Origin: a virus
IMG/VR virus record: IMGVR_UViG_3300032288_003086
Location: 1-64,000 of that record
Reading direction: 5' to 3' (one strand)
Length of the DNA stretch: 64,000 nt
Shown here: positions 1 through 8,180 of the stretch, in pieces
How the letters are laid out: each line of letters begins with the position of its first letter
How positions within the stretch are numbered: the first letter of the stretch is position 1
Notes under the pieces: model-generated
Told to the model about the DNA's origin: nothing
What the model saw: the letters and a program-made list of their open reading frames with translations, nothing else
Database searches by the model: none
Translations under genes and position numbers: made by a program

Positions 1-1
1 T

Positions 2-1744
2 AGGAGTCATCAGTGGAACGTTAGTTCTCCTTCTCTTGGATTTCGTCAGTTCACTTCTGTCAATGATTATTTCTTGGCTGCGGGGGATGACATCATCACT
101 AGGATCCTTAATGAGTCGGAAGATCTCCAAGACTTCGGGACATACCAGCTCCTGAGGGTTACCACCTGCTACTGGAAATCCCAAAGAATGGTAGGTCATC
201 TAACCAAGATTGACCCTGAGACAGGGATGAAGTTCCATGAAATTGTGACAGAGGATTACAAAGTGACTGTTCCTCCAGTATATGATACTCGTATTAATAA
301 GAATAAGGATGATTCTACCTTGACTCAGGGAGAACATATCAAATGGATATGGATCAACCAGGTGTGGGGTGGATTGAAGATTGGTCCTAACAGACCTAGC
401 TTCTATGGTAATGCTGACTATATGGGTATCCAACCTATATATCTGAATATAAAACCAATCAAGTTCCAGTTCAAAGGTGATTTGACTATCTATGGTTGCA
501 AGCTTCCTGTGGAAGGTTCGGTCTTCAGTGATCGCAATTCCAGGAGTGTATCCATGGTAGATAAGATGAAGCCTTTCCAAGTGGGCTATAATTTGGTGAA
601 CAACCAGATCTCTGACATCCTTATAGATGAGTTGGGCACTGTGATTTTGCTAGATCACAATGCTCTTCCTAAGCATTCAGCAGGCGAAGACTGGGGTAGA
701 AACAACTATGCCAAGGCATATGTGGCTATGAAGAACTTCCAGATCCTGCCTTTGGATACAAGTATTTCCAATACAGAGAATGCAGTAGGGTTTAATCACT
801 ACCAGATGTTGAATCTGGAGCAGACCCAGCGTCTGATGTCCAGGATTCAACTGGCCAACTACTTCAAGCAGCAGGCTTTTGAGGTGATTGGTATTACACC
901 ACAGCGTCTTGGTCAGCAGACTGGTCAGGAAACAGCCACAGGTATTGAGCAGTCCATCAATGCATCATTCTCCCAAACAGAGATGTACTTTGTGCAACAC
1001 TCTGAGTATCTGATGCCTAGGGTACACCAGATGCGTACAGACTTGGCACAGTATTATCATTCAAATCGTCCAAGCGTGCGTTTGTCTTATATGACATCCA
1101 TGGATGAGAAGGTCAATTTTGAGATGAATGGTACTCAGCTTTTGTCTAGGGAGCTGAATGTATTTGTAACTACCAAGGTGAATCACAAGCAGGTGATGGA
1201 ACAGATCAAGCAGCTTGCCATCCAGAATAATACAGCGGGTGCCAGTATCTATGATTTGGCTGAGATTGTGAAGGCTGACTCCATGAGTGAGGTAACGCAT
1301 GTGCTTAAGAAGATTGAGCAGAAGACTGAGGCACAACGTCAACAGGAGATGCAACAGCAACAGCAGATGCAGGATAAGCAACTCCAATCTGCACAACAAA
1401 TGCAGGAAGCTCAACAACGATTTGAGGCTGAGCAAAAGCAGTTGGATAGGCAGACCCAGATTGATGTGGCTGAGATCAAAGGTGCAGGGTATCAAGTTCA
1501 AGATATTAATGCCAATCAACAGAGTGACTACATGGATTCACTTCAGTATTTAGAAGGCAAGAGACAAGCCAATGAGACCCTGAATCTCAAGCGCGAGCAG
1601 GAGATCAATAAAAATGCCCGCGAATCTCAGAACATGGACATCAAAAGAGAGGAGATGAACACTCGAAAAGAAATAGCTGAGAAGCAGTTGCAGGTAGCCA
1701 AGGAGAACAAAAACAAGTATGACAATAAATCAAAAAATAAATAG
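2..1744 (+). CDS. Portal protein, C-terminal 580 residues (5' end outside window)
   Basis: The reading frame is open from the first bases of the window, so the gene starts upstream; the TTG at 74 is only an internal codon. Portals form the dodecameric ring at the capsid vertex through which DNA is packaged and ejected. The stretch near bases 910-985 (GQQTGQETATGIEQSINASF) is the pattern I recognise from portals of crAss-like phages, where an ETATG-type segment is followed by a long helix. From about base 1290 the protein turns into a glutamine-rich coiled coil (repeated QQ, EAQQRFEAEQKQ) and a Lys/Glu-rich helical tail, fitting a portal barrel and C-terminal extension. The gene ends with TAG. 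It sits directly upstream of the scaffold candidate and capsid gene, the usual portal position. Assignment by pattern; fairly sure. Confidence 0.8.
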   Translation, partial: RSHQWNVSSPSLGFRQFTSVNDYFLAAGDDIITRILNESEDLQDFGTYQLLRVTTCYWKSQRMVGHLTKIDPETGMKFHEIVTEDYKVTVPPVYDTRINKNKDDSTLTQGEHIKWIWINQVWGGLKIGPNRPSFYGNADYMGIQPIYLNIKPIKFQFKGDLTIYGCKLPVEGSVFSDRNSRSVSMVDKMKPFQVGYNLVNNQISDILIDELGTVILLDHNALPKHSAGEDWGRNNYAKAYVAMKNFQILPLDTSISNTENAVGFNHYQMLNLEQTQRLMSRIQLANYFKQQAFEVIGITPQRLGQQTGQETATGIEQSINASFSQTEMYFVQHSEYLMPRVHQMRTDLAQYYHSNRPSVRLSYMTSMDEKVNFEMNGTQLLSRELNVFVTTKVNHKQVMEQIKQLAIQNNTAGASIYDLAEIVKADSMSEVTHVLKKIEQKTEAQRQQEMQQQQQMQDKQLQSAQQMQEAQQRFEAEQKQLDRQTQIDVAEIKGAGYQVQDINANQQSDYMDSLQYLEGKRQANETLNLKREQEINKNARESQNMDIKREEMNTRKEIAEKQLQVAKENKNKYDNKSKNK

Positions 1745-1807
1745 CGTTATACTCCTCTGATTTTTAGTATACACAATGAAAAATAACTCTCAAAAGTTTA
1801 AAATTGC

Positions 1808-1817
1808 GTATATTATA
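1808..1817 (+). promoter_or_regulatory. Putative late promoter element GTATATTATA
   Basis: Exact copy of a 10-base element also found at 4772 and 26536, in the 102-base gap between portal and scaffold candidate. The motif ends 29 bases before the ATG at 1847, and an AAAACCAAC leader motif (1833-1841) lies between them. Promoter function is inferred from recurrence in front of operon-leading genes. Confidence 0.5.
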
Positions 1818-1846
1818 AATAGGAAGACAATCAAAACCAACCATAT

Positions 1847-3064
1847 ATGACTTCCAATGAAAACAATGCCCCAGACATTAATCTGGATGAGTTCTTACCA
1901 ATGCCAGGAGCTGAGGACATCGTCACAGCTTCAGAAACAACAAAACCCACCAATGTATTCTCAAAGCCTGAGCCCTTTGATACCAACTTCTTAGATAAGA
2001 AGGACGAGAAAAAGGATGAAGACAAAGAGGATAAGAAGGAGGAAAAGGTTGACCTTGAGGCAGCTGCACAAGTAATCGACGAGATTACAGGTGATGAGCC
2101 TAATGAAAGCAAGGGACCTGGAAGACCAAAGATTGACAAATCAGGTCTTGTAGACACCTTTTCCAAGCTCATCGAAGAAGGACTTCTAGTTCCTTTTGAT
2201 GATGACAAGCCCATGGAGGAATATTCAGTTAAAGACTGGAAGGAACTCTTGCAGGCAAACTTCGAGGATAGGGAGACTAAAGCTAGACAGGATCAAGCTG
2301 GGGAGATTGTCCAGCAACTTCCAGATGAGCTGAAGCTTGCCTACAAATACATCTCAGATGGTGGTACAGATTTGAAAGGATTATTCAGGGTCCTTTCACA
2401 TGTAGAAGAAGTTCGTTCTTTGAATCCTGAAGATGAAAGAGACCAAGAGACCATAGTAAGAAATTACTTCAGGTCAAAAGGTGATCTGTCCGAAGATGAG
2501 ATCAGTGAAGAAATTGATACATATAAGGACTTGGGAACCCTTGGTAAAAAGGCTACGCAGTACAAGCCTAAGTTGGATAAGTTTGAAGCTCAGAAAGTTG
2601 AGCATCGTCTTAGACAGCAAGAGCAGTACCAGCAGCAGAAGTATGAAGCCGCTCAGCAGTACATGGATAATGTGTATGATACACTTAAAGGTGGCCAGCT
2701 GAATGGTGTAAGACTTGACAAGAAGACACAGGCCTTCCTTTTCACAGAGCTTACGCAGCCCAAGTATCAGACTGCGGATGGTAGTGGAAGGACGACAAAC
2801 CTGCTAGGTCATTTGCTGGAGAGATACCAGTTTACTGAACCTAGATATGACTTGGTAGCTGAAGCGCTTTGGTTACTGGCTGATCCTGATGGTTACAAGA
2901 ATCAGATTAGGTCCTTAGCTAAGAATGAGGCTACTCAAGAAACAGTGAGAAAATTAAAGACCGAGGAGTCCCGTAAGATTTCGACGTCGATGGTTGATGA
3001 TCAAGAAGATCAGCAGCCAACAAAAAGAAAACTTCCAAGACAACAAAACATATTTAAACGTTAA
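1847..3064 (+). CDS. Acidic, helical capsid-assembly (scaffold-like) protein
   Basis: A 405-residue, highly charged protein lying between portal and major capsid protein, where tailed phages usually encode a scaffold. Residues about 1-95 are acidic and low complexity (runs of D, E and K, such as KKDEKKDEDKEDKKEE). A GRPK segment follows near residue 89, then a conserved-looking stretch (LIEEGLLVPFDDDKPMEEY), and a Gln-rich coiled coil near residues 250-275. The C-terminus is basic (TKRKLPRQQNIFKR), which suits binding to the inner capsid wall. No protease motif is visible. Start chosen at the first ATG after the promoter-like element and AAAACCAAC motif. Scaffold function is inferred from position, composition and predicted helicity; a minor inner capsid protein is the alternative. 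Confidence 0.55.
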   Translation: MTSNENNAPDINLDEFLPMPGAEDIVTASETTKPTNVFSKPEPFDTNFLDKKDEKKDEDKEDKKEEKVDLEAAAQVIDEITGDEPNESKGPGRPKIDKSGLVDTFSKLIEEGLLVPFDDDKPMEEYSVKDWKELLQANFEDRETKARQDQAGEIVQQLPDELKLAYKYISDGGTDLKGLFRVLSHVEEVRSLNPEDERDQETIVRNYFRSKGDLSEDEISEEIDTYKDLGTLGKKATQYKPKLDKFEAQKVEHRLRQQEQYQQQKYEAAQQYMDNVYDTLKGGQLNGVRLDKKTQAFLFTELTQPKYQTADGSGRTTNLLGHLLERYQFTEPRYDLVAEALWLLADPDGYKNQIRSLAKNEATQETVRKLKTEESRKISTSMVDDQEDQQPTKRKLPRQQNIFKR

Positions 3065-3091
3065 CCTATTACTAACTAATTTATTACAAAA

Positions 3092-4720
3092 ATGGCAACA
3101 CCAGTTTTAAACAATGGTCTATTTCTACGTGACACGCAGTACAAAGCTTCGTCCCACGTAGACTCATACCACTTAGTGAACATGCTTAGAGGAACTGAAC
3201 CTATGGATATGGGTCCTGTAGATCTTTGGGCTATGGCTCAGAAGGTAGAAATGCCTCTGTACCAGATGGCTTCATTTGGTGGTAAGAACACAATCCTTGT
3301 AGACAACCCTCGCGGTGAATACAAGTGGCAAACTCCTGTCGTACAAGATCTTCCCTACATCGTAGAGAACTTGGAAGATGGCAACACAACTACAGGTTCG
3401 GATGGAACAACCTTCCGCATCAAGTTGAACAAGCGCATCTTTGGTCATGGTGATATCATCACTTACGACAAATACAACGGTGCTGAATTGTACATCACTG
3501 CTGATGACATCATCCCTGCTGGCGATGGTTTTGTCTACACTGTGCAGATGGTGAACAATGATAACACCGCTATCTTCAAGCAGGACTATATGGCTCCTGG
3601 AACTAAGTACTTCCGCAAAGGTTCTGCCCGCGGTGAGTATGGTGAGCGTTTCTCTGACATCATGGTTCAAACTGGTTTCCGCGAGTACTACAACTTCGTA
3701 GGTGGCGCTGAAGCTCACGTACACTACAGCATCTCTTCTCGCGCAGAGTTGATGATGAAAGGTGGTTTGAATGCTGATGGTACACTTCCTGTTACTGAAA
3801 TCTGGCGCATGTTCGACAAGCAAGCTGATCCTTCGATCACTTCTCTTGAGACCATGGTATCCAAGATGGGTAAGGAATATGTGAAGCGTGCTTATGACAA
3901 CGGTACATTGACTCGTTCATTTGTAACTGCTTTGGAAGCTGCACACCTTACTAAGATCGCTACTGACATCGAGACTTACTTGATGTGGGGACAAGGTGGT
4001 CGCATTAAGCAAGATGGTCCAGATGATATCCGCTTGTCAGTGGGTCTTTGGAAGCAGCTTGACAACTCTTACAAGCGCATCTACAACAAAGGTCAGTTCT
4101 CTCTTGAGCTGTTCCGCGCTGAGATCTTCAACTTCTACAATGGTAAGGTTGAGTTCAAAGGTCCAGATCCAAAGCGTGAACTTATTGTTCAGACTGGTAT
4201 GGGTGGTATGAAGCTTGTAAATGAAGCAATTAAGAAGGAAGCAATCGCTGCTGGTCTTGTGATCAACGCTGGTCCTTCTGGTAATGGTATTGGTGCAATC
4301 ACTGGACAAGGCATGGATCTGAACTTCGGATTCGCTTTCACTAGCTACACCATCCCATTCCTTGCTAATGTGAAGTTTGTGTTGAACCCTGCGTTTGACA
4401 ATGTACACACCAATGACATTGAAAACCCAATGATCGATGGTTACCCATTGTCTTCATACAACTTCATTATCTTCGACATCACTGACAACACCAATGACAA
4501 CATCTTCCTTTTGAAGTTGTCTTGGGACAACCAGTTGAAGTGGTTCTATCAGAATGGTACTATGGATTATATGGGTCGTACCCAAGGCTTCCAGTCAAAT
4601 GGACAGTTCAATGGATACCGCGTCTATATGACTCAGACCATGCCTGCAATCTGGGTTAAGGATCCTACCAAGGTCCTCAAGATTGTTCAGAGGAACCCAA
4701 TCACTGGTGGTTCATTCTAA
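3092..4720 (+). CDS. Major capsid protein
   Basis: A 542-residue protein expected to form the icosahedral shell (HK97 fold in all tailed phages). The N-terminal region (LRDTQYKASSHVDSYHLVNM, then PMDMGPVDLWAMAQKVEMPL) and the mid part with MWGQGG and GNGIGAITGQGMDLNFGFAF match the style of crAss-like major capsid proteins I know. The gene prefers C-ending codons such as AAC, ATC and TAC more than its neighbours, as expected for a very highly expressed protein. It follows the scaffold candidate by 27 bases and is followed at once by a strong intrinsic terminator, which suits high-level expression. The leader lacks a Shine-Dalgarno sequence (TTACAAAAATGG). A prohead cleavage site cannot be placed by eye. 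Confidence 0.85.
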   Translation: MATPVLNNGLFLRDTQYKASSHVDSYHLVNMLRGTEPMDMGPVDLWAMAQKVEMPLYQMASFGGKNTILVDNPRGEYKWQTPVVQDLPYIVENLEDGNTTTGSDGTTFRIKLNKRIFGHGDIITYDKYNGAELYITADDIIPAGDGFVYTVQMVNNDNTAIFKQDYMAPGTKYFRKGSARGEYGERFSDIMVQTGFREYYNFVGGAEAHVHYSISSRAELMMKGGLNADGTLPVTEIWRMFDKQADPSITSLETMVSKMGKEYVKRAYDNGTLTRSFVTALEAAHLTKIATDIETYLMWGQGGRIKQDGPDDIRLSVGLWKQLDNSYKRIYNKGQFSLELFRAEIFNFYNGKVEFKGPDPKRELIVQTGMGGMKLVNEAIKKEAIAAGLVINAGPSGNGIGAITGQGMDLNFGFAFTSYTIPFLANVKFVLNPAFDNVHTNDIENPMIDGYPLSSYNFIIFDITDNTNDNIFLLKLSWDNQLKWFYQNGTMDYMGRTQGFQSNGQFNGYRVYMTQTMPAIWVKDPTKVLKIVQRNPITGGSF

Positions 4721-4731
4721 TCGAGGTTATC

Positions 4732-4770
4732 AAAAAAGGGGGAGAGAACGCAAAACTCTCCCCTTTTTTT
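4732..4770 (+). terminator. Strong intrinsic terminator after the capsid gene
   Basis: GGGGAGAG (4739-4746) pairs with CTCTCCCC (4756-4763) around a 9-base loop. The stem is extended by a G·U pair and six A-T pairs, and ends in seven T. It ends the capsid transcript 2 bases before the next promoter-like element. Confidence 0.9.
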
Positions 4771-4771
4771 A

Positions 4772-4798
4772 GTATATTATAGTATAAGCACTTATACT
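4772..4798 (+). promoter_or_regulatory. Promoter element GTATATTATA with adjoining perfect inverted repeat
   Basis: GTATATTATA occupies 4772-4781. AGTATAAG (4781-4788) and CTTATACT (4791-4798) form a perfect 8-base inverted repeat with a 2-base centre. The repeat ends one base before the ATG at 4800, so any transcript starting here has almost no leader. Confidence 0.5.
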
Positions 4799-4799
4799 C

Positions 4800-5384
4800 A
4801 TGGCAATATATCCCCCAATTCCTAAGCAATTTATGTGGCAATGCTGGAACGCTCCTGTAAAGGGTTCATGTGCCACAGGTGGTGGAGGTGGAACATCTTT
4901 ACTTTACAAAGAAGTTCCTATCTCCTCAGCACAGATCCTTACAATAGGCACTATTCGAGTTGAACTACTTCCTCAATTACCACAAGGACAGTATTATGAT
5001 AATGTGAAGATGAACTTGGAGTACAAGTTTGTTACGACACCTTATGTTGATGGCAATACTGCTTTGATCATAAATAGTATAAATGCCTCTTTTGTTGCAG
5101 ATTTTTCAGCTAGTCCCTATTTTGCGGTTACAAGAACCACACCTTTTGCAGCTACTACTGATACCGCTTGTATAATTGATGGTACACAGACACAAGGTAC
5201 AACTACTGTAAATAGTTTGAATTACAATGCTCGTCCTTTTAGCGCTAACATAGCAGATCCACAGTTTTCTGATTTACATATTTATGCAACTGGATCAAAA
5301 GGAGCTCCTAATCCATCAGGAGGAGATGGTACAATGCTTGTGAAGATCTGGTATGAGATTCGTAATATAGGTAGTGAATTATAA
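4800..5384 (+). CDS. Probable capsid-bound beta-sandwich decoration protein
   Basis: A 194-residue protein of unknown family. Its first 30 residues match those of the downstream collagen-like fibre: WQCWNAP is at residues 13-19 in both, followed by a Gly-Ser-Cys-x-Thr-Gly-Gly segment. The rest (residues about 33-194) alternates hydrophobic and polar residues with many Thr, Ser and Asn, and ends in KIWYEIRNIG, as in an all-beta domain; the 164-residue protein at 7624 ends similarly. It follows the capsid gene but has its own promoter-like element, suggesting separate and probably strong expression. A head decoration or short head-fibre role is inferred from location and the shared anchor. No catalytic motif is visible. 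Confidence 0.5.
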   Translation: MAIYPPIPKQFMWQCWNAPVKGSCATGGGGGTSLLYKEVPISSAQILTIGTIRVELLPQLPQGQYYDNVKMNLEYKFVTTPYVDGNTALIINSINASFVADFSASPYFAVTRTTPFAATTDTACIIDGTQTQGTTTVNSLNYNARPFSANIADPQFSDLHIYATGSKGAPNPSGGDGTMLVKIWYEIRNIGSEL

Positions 5385-5396
5385 AAAATATAAAAC

Positions 5397-7445
5397 ATGT
5401 CAATATATTCAAGACCAAGAAAGACACGCGGCTGGCAGTGTTGGAATGCTCCATTAGAAGGTGATTCATGTTCAACAGGTGGTTCTAGTATTCCAGGTCC
5501 TGCTGGTCCTGCTGGTCCACAAGGTGTGCAAGGAGCGCAAGGTATTCAAGGTTTTCAAGGTGTTGCTGGTACTACAGGTGCTACTGGTGCACCTGGTTCT
5601 CAAGGTATCCAAGGAGCAGCTGGTCCCATAGGTCCTGCTGGTTTGAACTGGCAAGGAACATGGTCAGCTCTTGCATCATATGTTCCTGATGATGCTGTAG
5701 CCTATAATGGTGCTTCTTACTTTGCAATAAACAATGTAGGACCTTTAGTCACTCCTCCAAATGTTGACACCGCTAACTGGGCGCTTTTGGCTGCACAGGG
5801 TGCAACAGGTCTACAAGGACCAACTGGAGCAACTGGAGCAACAGGAGCTACTGGTGCAACAGGTCTTCAAGGTCCACAAGGTTTACAAGGTCCTCAAGGT
5901 CTGCAAGGTATACCTGGTCCTACAGGTCCTGCGGGTAATGTAACAAGTCTTACAGTTGAAAGTGGTTTGAGGAACATTGGTGATCTTGCCAATCCAATCC
6001 TCAGACTTGGTCAGAATCCACTTCTTGCGCAGACAGAGATTCCTTCAGGAGGATTCAACCTGTCTTTGTCAGGTACTGGAAAACTAGGTGTTGGTCTTGA
6101 CTTGTCTACAGGTTCATCAACTGCTGCCAAACTACAGGTCATGTCAAACGGTGGCGCTGATTTGATAGCGGGTGTCATAAGTGGTAATACCCTTACTTTA
6201 CAGACAACCTGGGTTATAAACTCAATCACTTATACAAGCGCTGCTTTCACAGGTACCATAAACATAGGGGATGGAGTATTTGTACCTACGGATTCTGGTG
6301 TAAAACCTGGAACTGTGATAACAGCCAATCCTTCTCCAGGGGTTTATACCCTTAGCACTACTGGTAATAGTTTTACAGCATACGGAAATACTACTCCACC
6401 ACTTCCTCCAGGATTTGCAGGATACGGTATTTCCACATCTCCGCTTGTATTCAAAAGCCAACCTTTGACAGGATCCACATGGGATGGAGGAACAACAACC
6501 ACATCTTCATTTGAAGTATATGCAAATGGTGCAGTCAGATCAGGAAACCTGTTTATTTCAAAGCAAGGAAGCGGTGGAAGTAAATTCTCTTTTGGTTTTC
6601 CAACCAGCACTGATCCTTTTGGTACATCAGGTAATGGAAACTCTTCATTCTCTGTTCTTGGACAGATGGCTACAAATGCTGGTATAAGCACTGGAACACC
6701 AGGAGTAAGTTCAAGCATAAGGTTTGTAGGTCAGAATGAATGTGCCATAACTGGTCAAACAGATCTTGCACTGTCTTACTTTTCTCTGACAGGAACAAGA
6801 GGTCGTCACTCTTTCATAGGTGGTATTGCAATCAGTAAAAACTACGAGAATGGTGGTAATGCTATAAACGGAAGATTTCCATCCATTTATTATGGTGCTG
6901 ATTCATCAACAGCTGGAAACTATGGAGCACAACAAGGTTATTCCCTTTGCGTTTATCAGCCATTCAGTCCTGGAACAGCAGGTTCAATATCAGGTACAGT
7001 AACAGGTTACATAGTTGGAACCACCCTTTTTGTAACAGCTGTGAACGGTAGCGGATGTAATGCACTACCCGTAGGATTGTTGAATGCTGGCAATACGTTG
7101 TCATCAAGTAGCGCTGCTGCAAGTATCGTAATAGGTACTACAATTACAGGTACTCTCGTACCTTATGTACCTGGTGTTATATCAGGTGTTCCTCCTAGTT
7201 GTCCTGGGGCAGCAACTGTTGGTCAATATTCAGTATCCGCCTCCCAGACTTATTCCTCAGGTCCTGTTGGGGTCACAATATACGTATCCGCATATCCAAA
7301 CTGGAACAACTCACGCGCTATGTATGTGGATGGAACAATCAAGTTTGTAAATCTTCCACAAGGCGCTGGTTCCGCTCCAGTGGGTCTTACCGCGGGTGAT
7401 ATCTGGGTGGACACATCAGCAGGCAACGTATTGAAAATGGTGTAA
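5397..7445 (+). CDS. Collagen-like head/tail fibre with carbohydrate-binding-like domain
   Basis: A 682-residue fibre. Residues 1-30 are an anchor shared with the preceding gene (WQCWNAP at 13-19). Gly-X-Y collagen-like repeats run at residues 34-82 and 135-180. Between them, residues 84-133 (WQGTWSALASYVPDDAV through NWALLA) match the CBM5/12 (ChtBD3) pattern of spaced Trp and Tyr residues with a central V-Y-G-Y core, which often alternates with collagen segments in phage fibres. The remaining 500 residues are Ser/Thr/Gly-rich and beta-like, ending in a compact tip (LTAGDIWVDTSAGNVLKMV) typical of trimeric fibre ends. It probably decorates the virion and weakly binds glycans on the host or its surroundings. 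Position after the capsid gene favours a head fibre. Confidence 0.65.
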   Translation: MSIYSRPRKTRGWQCWNAPLEGDSCSTGGSSIPGPAGPAGPQGVQGAQGIQGFQGVAGTTGATGAPGSQGIQGAAGPIGPAGLNWQGTWSALASYVPDDAVAYNGASYFAINNVGPLVTPPNVDTANWALLAAQGATGLQGPTGATGATGATGATGLQGPQGLQGPQGLQGIPGPTGPAGNVTSLTVESGLRNIGDLANPILRLGQNPLLAQTEIPSGGFNLSLSGTGKLGVGLDLSTGSSTAAKLQVMSNGGADLIAGVISGNTLTLQTTWVINSITYTSAAFTGTINIGDGVFVPTDSGVKPGTVITANPSPGVYTLSTTGNSFTAYGNTTPPLPPGFAGYGISTSPLVFKSQPLTGSTWDGGTTTTSSFEVYANGAVRSGNLFISKQGSGGSKFSFGFPTSTDPFGTSGNGNSSFSVLGQMATNAGISTGTPGVSSSIRFVGQNECAITGQTDLALSYFSLTGTRGRHSFIGGIAISKNYENGGNAINGRFPSIYYGADSSTAGNYGAQQGYSLCVYQPFSPGTAGSISGTVTGYIVGTTLFVTAVNGSGCNALPVGLLNAGNTLSSSSAAASIVIGTTITGTLVPYVPGVISGVPPSCPGAATVGQYSVSASQTYSSGPVGVTIYVSAYPNWNNSRAMYVDGTIKFVNLPQGAGSAPVGLTAGDIWVDTSAGNVLKMV

Positions 7446-7475
7446 TAACGTAACCCCTTAAAACCAACCATATTT

Positions 7476-7667
7476 ATGAACATTACCCTTTATCTTACAG
7501 TAGAAGAAGTGAACGTCATCATTCAAGGACTAGGTGAATTGCCAGCAAAAACATCGATGACGCTTATTAAAAAAATTCAAGAAGAAGGTTCTAAACAGTT
7601 ACAATCTAATAATTATACTCAAAATGGGAATCAGACCTATACCGAAGATATACCCAGCGTCTCCTGA
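7476..7667 (+). CDS. Small conserved phage protein of unknown function (63 aa)
   Basis: A 63-residue protein: a short strand (ITLYLTVEEVN), then a helix containing GLGELPAKTSMTLIKKIQEEG, and a Gln/Asn-rich tail. The pattern 'VNVIIQGLGELPAKxSxxLIxKIQ' is one I associate with small hypothetical proteins in many phage structural regions, usually beside fibre or decoration genes. The AAAACCAAC motif at 7460-7468 precedes the ATG by seven bases and supports the start. Its last 44 bases overlap the next gene in another frame. Function unknown; an assembly helper or fibre-associated role is a guess from context. Confidence 0.6.
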   Translation: MNITLYLTVEEVNVIIQGLGELPAKTSMTLIKKIQEEGSKQLQSNNYTQNGNQTYTEDIPSVS

Positions 7668-8118
7668 CACTGCGATATCACGTGCAAAAGAATCAGAAGC
7701 AGCTCCTGCTAGACTTGCACATCTAAACAAACTTATTGCTGAACTCAATGACATCAAGCACTATGAGCTTGATATGTCATTGGCCTCTTCTGTTGAGATT
7801 ACCAGCTCAAAGGGAATCATTGACATCACAGGCATAGATGCATTTTCACCACCCGATCCAGATACAGCATTTGGAAGTTATGTAATAATTACACTGGTGA
7901 ATCCAGCCATTGTTGCAGCAGGGGTTGACAACACATATGTTCAAGTGACTCCGTATTATAATCCTGCTATGGATGATTGGGCAATTCCATACCTAATGCC
8001 AATCGGTGGTGGACCAACTGGATTGAATGTTGCAGTCTATAATGCATCACCTACACCTGCAGGAGCTAATCAATGGACAGGTGCATTTTACATCTACTAT
8101 GAAATCAAAACCCTGTAA
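7624..8118 (+). CDS. Hypothetical beta-rich virion protein (164 aa)
   Basis: The start lies inside the preceding gene (44-base out-of-frame overlap), giving MGIRPIPKIYPASPDTAISR at the N-terminus. Residues about 15-50 look helical (RAKESEAAPARLAHLNKLIAE); the rest is beta-like and ends in FYIYYEIKTL, similar to the end of the 194-residue protein at 4800. The helix plus beta-sandwich layout suggests another small decoration or fibre-base protein. Family not recognised. The overlap suggests co-translation with the 63-residue protein. A later start cannot be excluded, but the frame has no other suitable ATG near its beginning. Confidence 0.55.
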   Translation: MGIRPIPKIYPASPDTAISRAKESEAAPARLAHLNKLIAELNDIKHYELDMSLASSVEITSSKGIIDITGIDAFSPPDPDTAFGSYVIITLVNPAIVAAGVDNTYVQVTPYYNPAMDDWAIPYLMPIGGGPTGLNVAVYNASPTPAGANQWTGAFYIYYEIKTL

Positions 8119-8143
8119 TAGTGGGTTTTGAATACATTTATTA

Positions 8144-8153
8144 GTATTATTGC
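8144..8153 (+). promoter_or_regulatory. Weak candidate promoter element (GTATTATTGC)
   Basis: In the 62-base gap before the gene at 8181, TTAGTATTATTGC partly resembles the recurring GTATATTATA element and is followed by the AAAACCAAC motif at 8160-8168. Weak match. Confidence 0.25.
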
Positions 8154-8180
8154 AGACGTAAAACCAACAAAATCAGCAAT

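Noticed and set aside
74-76. TTG at 74 as the portal start
   Set aside because: The frame is open to the first bases of the window with plausible coding sequence, so the true start is upstream.
1788-1800. 13-base match TCTCAAAAGTTTA shared with 45623-45635
   Set aside because: In one place it lies upstream of a promoter-like element and in the other it abuts an ATG, so the two have no common arrangement; possibly chance in AT-rich gaps.
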